From NCBI GenBank assembly GCA_965228045.1, contig OZ245789.1, positions 2,666,001 through 2,730,000 on the forward strand: 64,000 nucleotides of DNA, in the 5' to 3' direction. Within the stretch, counting starts at the first letter, position 1. Every line of letters begins with the position of its first letter. Below are positions 58,692 through 64,000 of the stretch, one piece after another. This DNA comes from JANQEU01 sp965228045. Lineage in GTDB: Bacteria > Bacteroidota > Bacteroidia > Cytophagales > Cyclobacteriaceae. The notes under the pieces are model-generated. The model did no database searches and was not told the DNA's origin. It was given only the letters and a program-made list of their open reading frames with translations. The position numbers were made by a program, and so were the translations under genes.

Positions 58692-59413
58692 AGTTTAGTT
58701 TATCGGTCTTTTTTCCGGCAATTTTTTACTTATTGGTGGTCTCATGTGCTGAGACAGAGCCCGATGAGATACAGATCTCAGAACCCATTGTATTTTTTGC
58801 TTTTGTGAATCAGGACAGCATTAGCGCGCTTCAACTTATTGTAAACAATAGTCGGGATGATTTGGACTCCATTTCCCTTTCCAAGGATAGCCTGACCGCT
58901 ACGGTACAGATATACCAGGACAGCCTACTGTCACTCCAGGTCGGAATAGACACCGGAAATACTTCTTTGCAAGCAACTTATGATGTACTGGAGGATGAGA
59001 TTTCTGATATAAACCTGCAACTGGAAGCAGAAGCAATCGTTTCTTCCGAGCTTGATAGTATAATTCAGGCGGCGAATACAATCGCCAATCTGATAGCCAC
59101 AGGGTCGGTTCAAGTTGATTACGTAAGGAATCTAAATACTGATAATCTCATTGAGTATTCGGACAGCTCCGAAGTCTATGGTGTCCCTTTGAATTTAAAT
59201 GGCGATATAAGCGCCTACGCGATAAGTATTCAAGATGAAACATTTCAAGTATCATTAGGGCATGAGAGTGAACTTTTTGTAGATGATAGAACCAATATCA
59301 GAATGTTGATCTCACAGATAACTTTATTGGAACATAGTTTTGATTCCGCTTTTATTTCATGCGAAACCCCATCCTGCGATTCAAATGAGACTGGCATTAT
59401 CTGTTATTTTTAG
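58688..59413 (+). CDS. Coiled-coil lipoprotein, 241 aa
   Basis: Starts at GTG overlapping the priA stop (GTGA). Lipoprotein signal AIFYLLVVSC, Cys about 20. The middle has Asp/Ser/Leu heptads (SIQ.., DSLLSLQVGIDTGNTSLQ, EDEISDINLQLEAEA) predicting a coiled coil or trimeric fibre. The end has three Cys (SCETPSCDSNETGIICYF). DUF family not recognised with certainty; in Bacteroidota such a gene commonly precedes a DUF6048-like one, as here. Envelope protein of unknown role. Confidence 0.72.
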   Translation: MKFSLSVFFPAIFYLLVVSCAETEPDEIQISEPIVFFAFVNQDSISALQLIVNNSRDDLDSISLSKDSLTATVQIYQDSLLSLQVGIDTGNTSLQATYDVLEDEISDINLQLEAEAIVSSELDSIIQAANTIANLIATGSVQVDYVRNLNTDNLIEYSDSSEVYGVPLNLNGDISAYAISIQDETFQVSLGHESELFVDDRTNIRMLISQITLLEHSFDSAFISCETPSCDSNETGIICYF

Positions 59414-60122
59414 TTTAGCCCTTTTTTCGTTGGCCGGACAGACCACTGACTCAACGGATGTGCTGACTGATTCCATCACAATGACGTCATCGGAAGAAAA
59501 GGAGACCGAACTGGTTTACAGAACACCATTTGTGGCCAGAATCTATGTTGATTACGGCAAACTACTTTTGTACTGGACTGATTTCGAAAGCAAAGCTGAA
59601 GCTGGTGTGGAATTTCTCCTGTCTGAGCGGTATCAGCTAATTCTGGAAGCAGGTAGTGCCGTTCTTACACCTGATGCCTTCAATAATGCAACATATCGAT
59701 CCGAAGGTCAGTATGCGAGAATTGGCATCGGTTACCTGGGAAGTATTGATGATAGAAATAAGATCGGCCTGGGATTGCGATATGGTCAGTCTTTTTTTGA
59801 GGACGAGGTAAACATTTCCATACCCTCAAACTCCGGACTGAATGATGAGTTTACGAGGAATATTATTAGAAATGACCTGTCTGCGAACTGGATGGAAGTT
59901 GTACTCAATTCTGAAAGAAAGATCACATTTGACAAAGACAATTCGGATGCCAGAATCAACAGCCTTCTAAGTTGGGGACTTTTGGTGCGGTACAGGATTC
60001 TCTTTTCCTATGACGCCTTTGAGGGTGTCGATGTCTACTCTATTCCGGGCTTTGGTCGTTCTTTTGACCAAAATTTCCCAGCTGTCAATTTCTTTATCAA
60101 AGTGAACCTGGGGGAATTCTAG
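59385..60122 (+). CDS. DUF6048-like outer membrane beta-barrel protein
   Basis: 245 aa from the ATG at 59385 (MRLALSVIFSLALFSLAGQT, a signal peptide). A longer frame to 59340 runs through the preceding gene and gives no signal. The mature protein has alternating beta strands (RIYVDYGKLLLYW, GVEFLLSERYQLILEAGSA, RIGIGYLGSID, GLGLRYGQSFFED) ending in FFIKVNLGEF, an aromatic-rich last strand. It therefore probably forms an outer-membrane barrel. Overlaps the lipoprotein gene by 29 bases, so the two are co-expressed. Confidence 0.75.
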   Translation: MRLALSVIFSLALFSLAGQTTDSTDVLTDSITMTSSEEKETELVYRTPFVARIYVDYGKLLLYWTDFESKAEAGVEFLLSERYQLILEAGSAVLTPDAFNNATYRSEGQYARIGIGYLGSIDDRNKIGLGLRYGQSFFEDEVNISIPSNSGLNDEFTRNIIRNDLSANWMEVVLNSERKITFDKDNSDARINSLLSWGLLVRYRILFSYDAFEGVDVYSIPGFGRSFDQNFPAVNFFIKVNLGEF

Positions 60123-60307
60123 TTTTTTGAAATTAGATCTTTTGAGAAGATTTTGTCATAGACTGCCGGTAGAGATATAAAGAAGGCACTCCCCTTATCC
60201 AGTTCTGATTCAAAACTAAGCTGACCTCCGTTAAGCTCCACAAAATCAAAGCAGAGCATCAATCCCAGACCTGTACCCCGCTCACCTTCCGTTCCTAGTC
60301 CGGGGTT
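60119..60307 (-). pseudogene. Histidine kinase ATPase-domain C-terminal remnant
   Basis: The reverse strand reads EGERGTGLGLMLCFDFVELN, then GGQLSFESELDKGSAFFISLP and a short tail to TAG at 60119. This is the G2 box and last strands of a HATPase_c domain. No upstream kinase sequence (H-box, N-box, G1) can be joined to it, and there is no start codon context. Its stop overlaps the stop of the barrel gene by three bases. Too short for the usual ORF cut-off. A deleted sensor kinase is the best explanation. Confidence 0.78.
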
Positions 60308-60386
60308 CAGAAGAATTTCTAAGTGATAGACGATTTGTAGACGGCTGAAAATTCACTTTGTGGACGGTCGTATCTTTCTTTATGCC

Positions 60387-61670
60387 ATGAGAACCAGTCA
60401 TTTAATCGTTGTACTCACTACTATCCTACTCTCAACCCCTGCCTGGGCAGATACGTTGGCCGTTGATCAATTTAATTATTCCACAGGCCCTCTTCATTTG
60501 GCCAATGGGGGTAGCGGATGGTATCGGGAGTGGAGAACACAAAACGCTTTTACAGTGGGCTACGAAATTGAGTCAGCCAATCCCCTCACCTACTTTGATC
60601 AACAGACTACCCCAGGCTACTGTGTTGGAGGTTATGAATATACCACCGCTGGCAGATATTTTGATCCGATCTCTTTTGCATCTTATCAGGACGGGAATGG
60701 TCGAATAGGGACAGGTAATTTCTTCTTTACCTTCCTCATAAGGAAAGAACAAGACGATCCTACGCCTGTTCAGATCGTTTTCGCAGATGACGAAGGAGCA
60801 GAATGGGCCATTAATCAGGAACTGATCAAAGTAGGATATCTAGGTGGTGACCCGGTAGGTCCCCGATACTGGGGTGTCTCGATTTTTAATGATGAATCCA
60901 TCTCACTGTCAGATTCGGTTATCGCTTATGGTGAGACTTATAGGCTAGTAGTTGAAATTGACTTCGGGTCTACTACGACCGTCAATTTATGGGTAAATCC
61001 AGGAGTTTACGAAATCGGTGCAACACCTGATGCCTCCGTCAATACCGAAAATGATGTAGCCTTCTGGAATATCGTGTTGTCCTTCGTGGAAGGTGGTGAA
61101 AACCATGGTTCGTTTGATGAATTTGTCTTTACGGATGAGTTGAGTAATGTCCTTCCCGTAGAGTATCTGACATTGGGAGGTAATCAAAAGGAAGAATATG
61201 TAGAGCTTCATTGGTCCACTGCCACGGAAATAATGAATGAGACATTTCAGATTGAACACTCTACTGATCTCAATCAGTGGACTCTGATAGGTGAAACTCC
61301 CGGAAACGGCGATTCCAGCGAACCAATATATTATCAGTTCAGACATTATAAACCTTCATCGGGACTGAATTATTACCGTCTTCGACAAGTTGATTTTGAT
61401 GGAAACTCAGCGCTTTCCAAAATCATTTTAGTTTCATACAATTTGGAAGAAAAGCCACTTGAAGTTTATCAGCTGGATGATCAGGTTTTCCTGAAATCTA
61501 CCGTTCCTGACATGACGATTCGTGTATTTCAGATTTCAGGAATTCAGGAGTTAATGGTAGTAAGTCAGATCCATCAGGTCACCTCCTTCACTCCAAGTGC
61601 CAAAGGTATTTATCTGGTAACTGGAGTAGCTGAAAACAAGATATACAGACAAAAATTCCTCTTTCAATAA
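60387..61670 (+). CDS. Secreted protein with type IX sorting tail
   Basis: 427 aa from the ATG at 60387 (MRTSHLIVVLTTILLSTPAWA, signal peptide); the longer GTG start at 60360 is less likely. The middle (about 25-255) is a beta-rich domain of lectin/concanavalin style (FNYSTGPLHLANGGSGWYREW, GSFDEFVFTDEL). A linker VLPVEYLTLGGNQKEEYVELHWSTATE follows, the usual lead into a T9SS module. It continues with FQIEHSTDLNQWTLIGE and a C-terminal sorting domain ending YLVTGVAENKIYRQKFLFQ. Secreted by the type IX system and probably surface-anchored. Substrate unknown. Confidence 0.82.
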   Translation: MRTSHLIVVLTTILLSTPAWADTLAVDQFNYSTGPLHLANGGSGWYREWRTQNAFTVGYEIESANPLTYFDQQTTPGYCVGGYEYTTAGRYFDPISFASYQDGNGRIGTGNFFFTFLIRKEQDDPTPVQIVFADDEGAEWAINQELIKVGYLGGDPVGPRYWGVSIFNDESISLSDSVIAYGETYRLVVEIDFGSTTTVNLWVNPGVYEIGATPDASVNTENDVAFWNIVLSFVEGGENHGSFDEFVFTDELSNVLPVEYLTLGGNQKEEYVELHWSTATEIMNETFQIEHSTDLNQWTLIGETPGNGDSSEPIYYQFRHYKPSSGLNYYRLRQVDFDGNSALSKIILVSYNLEEKPLEVYQLDDQVFLKSTVPDMTIRVFQISGIQELMVVSQIHQVTSFTPSAKGIYLVTGVAENKIYRQKFLFQ

Positions 61671-61676
61671 CCCTGG

Positions 61677-62555
61677 TTAAACTAGCTTCAGTGCATCGAT
61701 CAAATCCAGGTTCTCCCCTTCTTTTTTGACAATTAAAAGAGGTATGCGATCATTGTGGTCAATTAATTTGGTAGTGTTGCTTCCAAGCAATGCCATGGAG
61801 ATTCTTGACTGACCTTTAGAGCCCATAATGAGCAAATCAATGTTATTGGCTATAACATCATTCATAATCAGCTTTTGAAAAGACTCTTTTTCCTGTAGAC
61901 TGAAAGAATGACCGGTGTCTTTTACTTTACACCATCTGTTCATTTCCTTTTCAGCGTTACCTTTCATAATACCCGCAAACTCCTCAAAACTTTTACCTGA
62001 TTTTGAATAACCCATCGGTACATGGTAGCAATTATGGGCGAAAATTTGGAGGTCGTCTTTTTGATCCCTCAAATCACTTGCAGCCTTCAAAGCCAGCGAA
62101 GCATGCTCGGAGAAATCAGTTGCCACCAGTACTCTCTCAAGCTTTGGTTCGAAATCTTCCGGAACAAGCAAGAAGTTGAACGGGAGGTTTCTGGATAGCC
62201 TGTCTGATACGACTCCTGATCCATTGGATTTTTTCTTTCGTCCTGCCACTCCCAGCCCTGCTGATTTTCTAATGGCCAGTTTTATGATCTCTTCAAATGG
62301 TAAGCCTATTTCTACATGAATTTCATAAAGTCCCGGATCATCAAAAAATTTCGAAACACCTTCAGAAATGAGTTTCTGGATGATTTCAATTTCATCTTTC
62401 TCGACTTTTTCGTAAGCACTCTCCGGGTTGATTACATGCACAAAATGAATTTTTTCCGGAGTAACGATTTCCGAAAGAAATTTTACATACCGGAGAACCT
62501 GCTGATCCATTTCCGTAAGGTCCTGCGTCACAACCCAAACCTTGGTGTTTTTCAT
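61677..62555 (-). CDS. Universal stress protein, two UspA domains (second in window)
   Basis: 292 aa. Domain 1 (about 5-132) runs from KVWVVTQDLTEMDQQVLR and has a degenerate loop AGRKKKSNGSGVVSDRLSRNLP. Domain 2 (about 138-280) runs from ERVLVATDFSEHASLAL to LLIMGSKGQSRISMALLGSNTTKLI. It shares HNCYHVPMGYSKSGKSFEEFAGIM with the paralogue at 38895, so both belong to one subfamily. Convergent with the T9SS gene, with 6 bases between stops. Divergent from the carotenoid gene. No other neighbour suggests a signal. Confidence 0.87.
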   Translation of the reverse strand: MKNTKVWVVTQDLTEMDQQVLRYVKFLSEIVTPEKIHFVHVINPESAYEKVEKDEIEIIQKLISEGVSKFFDDPGLYEIHVEIGLPFEEIIKLAIRKSAGLGVAGRKKKSNGSGVVSDRLSRNLPFNFLLVPEDFEPKLERVLVATDFSEHASLALKAASDLRDQKDDLQIFAHNCYHVPMGYSKSGKSFEEFAGIMKGNAEKEMNRWCKVKDTGHSFSLQEKESFQKLIMNDVIANNIDLLIMGSKGQSRISMALLGSNTTKLIDHNDRIPLLIVKKEGENLDLIDALKLV

Positions 62556-62823
62556 GACAGTTAAGTTTTAAAAATGAAAATGAAATTCCAAATACTGCTT
62601 CCAGATAGTAATATTAAAAAAAACTGGTAGATGGTTCTAAAATTTCCGATGCCTTTAAAGGAAAAAATCATCCTGGATCATCAAATGCGTCTGTAATCAC
62701 TAACATATGATCCTTATGTTAAAATAGTTTCGGTTAAATTATATAGGAAATGAAACTATTTAGGATTTCATTTTTGTTTAACTTTTTATACTAATTCTTA
62801 AACAAATAGCTAGATTTGTTCAT

Positions 62824-64000
62824 ATGTCTGACAAAGCAGTTATCATAGGTTCCGGTTTCTCGTCTTTGGCGGCAGGTTGCTACATGGCCAGGAATGGTTT
62901 TGATGTCACAATCCTCGAGAAAAACGAACATGTTGGAGGTCGCGCCCGAAGATTAAGTCGGGACGATTTCAACTTCGATATGGGTCCTAGTTTTTATTGG
63001 ATGCCTGATATTTTCGAACGCTTTTTTGCGGATTTCGGAAAGCAGCCATCAGTGTACTATGATCTTCAGAAACTGGATCCTGCGTACAGTGTATATTTTG
63101 GCAGGGATGATAAAATCAAAATAGATGGAAACCTGGAAGCCATTTATCAGACTTTTGAGGCCATTGAGCCTGGAAGTCGAAAGCAATTGAAGAAATTCAT
63201 GGATTCCGCACGATCCAATTATGAGACTGCGATCCTGGATTTGGTTTATCAACCGGGTTTATCCCTAACCGAACTTATTACACCCGTAACGATTTCCAGA
63301 CTCAATCAATTTGTAACTTCCATCAGCGGAACAGTGCGAAACACGGTTAAGAGCCCCAAGCTTCGAAAAGTACTTGAGTTTCCAGTGTTGTTCCTTGGAG
63401 CCAAACCTTCAAAAACCCCTGCATTCTATAATTTCATGAACTTCGCGGACTTTGGGCTAGGTACATGGCACCCAAAAGGAGGAATGTATGAAGTAGTAAA
63501 AGGGATTGAAATGCTTGCACTCGAACTTGGTGTAAAAATTCACACAGGTGAACCTGTAAATGAGATTCAGGTAAAAAATGGTCAGGTTTCAGGAGTAAGT
63601 ACAGCGAAAGGCGTTTACGAATGTGATCTGGTGATCAGCGGTGCGGATTATCATCATTCCGAGCAGTTGCTTCCGGTCAATTCCCGCATGTATTCGGACA
63701 ATTACTGGAAAAGAAAAACTTTCGCTCCTTCCGCCCTGTTATTCTACATAGCTTTTGATGGTAAGCTGAAAAACATAAACCATCACACACTTTTCTTTGA
63801 TTCGGATTTTGACAAACATGCTTCTGACATCTACGATCATCCGGCCTGGCCTGAAAACCCGATGTTTTATGCAAACTTTCCCAGTGTCACAGATTCATTT
63901 TTCGCACCCAAAGGAAAAGAATGCGGCACATTTCTGATCCCAATAGCACCAGGATTGACTGATTCAAAAGAATTAAGATCCAAATACTTTCATTTAATTA
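62824..64000 (+). CDS. Phytoene-desaturase family protein, CrtI-like (3' end outside window)
   Basis: 392 residues are visible before the window ends. It begins with the FAD motif VIIGSGFSSLAAGCYMARNGFDVTILEKNEHVGGRARR, then FDMGPSFYWMPDIFERFF and HPKGGMYEVVKGIEML, all typical of CrtI desaturases that convert phytoene to lycopene in carotenoid synthesis. Family members are about 490-500 aa, so roughly 100 residues are missing. Other crt genes (crtB, crtY or crtZ) would be expected just downstream. The 268-base region before it is AT-rich; no clear promoter could be placed. Confidence 0.88.
   Translation, partial: MSDKAVIIGSGFSSLAAGCYMARNGFDVTILEKNEHVGGRARRLSRDDFNFDMGPSFYWMPDIFERFFADFGKQPSVYYDLQKLDPAYSVYFGRDDKIKIDGNLEAIYQTFEAIEPGSRKQLKKFMDSARSNYETAILDLVYQPGLSLTELITPVTISRLNQFVTSISGTVRNTVKSPKLRKVLEFPVLFLGAKPSKTPAFYNFMNFADFGLGTWHPKGGMYEVVKGIEMLALELGVKIHTGEPVNEIQVKNGQVSGVSTAKGVYECDLVISGADYHHSEQLLPVNSRMYSDNYWKRKTFAPSALLFYIAFDGKLKNINHHTLFFDSDFDKHASDIYDHPAWPENPMFYANFPSVTDSFFAPKGKECGTFLIPIAPGLTDSKELRSKYFHLI

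Noticed and set aside
1..64000. CRISPR arrays, tRNA and rRNA genes
   Set aside because: No regularly spaced repeats and no tRNA-like TTCGA loops in cloverleaf context were found by eye. A tRNAscan run would settle the tRNA question.

Overview
The window looks like the chromosome of a Bacteroidota species, probably from the Cytophagales. Several things point that way: the -7 element TAnnTTTG recurs upstream of genes, Shine-Dalgarno sequences are absent, and there are two DUF4249 lipoproteins and a protein with a type IX secretion (T9SS) sorting tail. GSCFA, DUF5683, DUF6048-like and DUF4174 proteins, a SerB-SerA fusion and the parA-parB-DUF5683-dapB-lepB order fit the same group. Protein families were recognised by eye from translations; no database search was run. 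No tRNA, rRNA or CRISPR array was seen.

Layout. 1-4.9 kb: a TPR sensor kinase cut by the window edge, a decayed RhlE-type helicase, two cold-shock genes, greB and an AbiEii-type toxin pair. 4.9-16.6 kb: an AT-rich accessory island between two 23-bp near-identical direct repeats (22/23). It opens with palindrome-rich non-coding DNA and carries two convergent gene sets. The plus set is a small basic protein, a GHKL ATPase, a GIY-YIG nuclease and a DndB-like DGQHR protein. The minus set is a 55-aa putative ribbon-helix-helix regulator with a perfect palindromic operator, a DUF4007 protein, a 1066-aa P-loop ATPase and a DndC-like PAPS-reductase-fold protein. An IS110-family transposase remnant closes the island. 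The combination suggests a DNA sulfur-modification-like defence system without adjacent DndA, DndD or DndE, and it is the best candidate for an undescribed system here.

16.7-32 kb: paired DUF4249 lipoproteins, a MORN-like protein, an acyl-CoA synthetase/GNAT fusion overlapping a deacetylase (a possible protein acetylation switch), an MscS channel, a type III polyketide synthase locus (methyltransferase, flavoprotein, UbiA prenyltransferase, synthase) and a second, class IV-like deacetylase. 32-40 kb: an HNH-like protein with its metal His replaced, a serine hydrolase, a near-complete serine pathway in two genes (SerB-SerA fusion plus a SerC-like enzyme), a universal stress protein and a MarR regulator.

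40-64 kb: mainly housekeeping genes. These are pyrG-yidC, parA-parB-DUF5683-dapB-lepB, ung, apaG, rpsF-rpsR-rplI, a GSCFA protein, a YyaL-type thioredoxin-fold protein and priA. They are followed by surface proteins, a histidine kinase remnant, a second universal stress protein and the start of a CrtI-type carotenoid desaturase that runs off the right edge.
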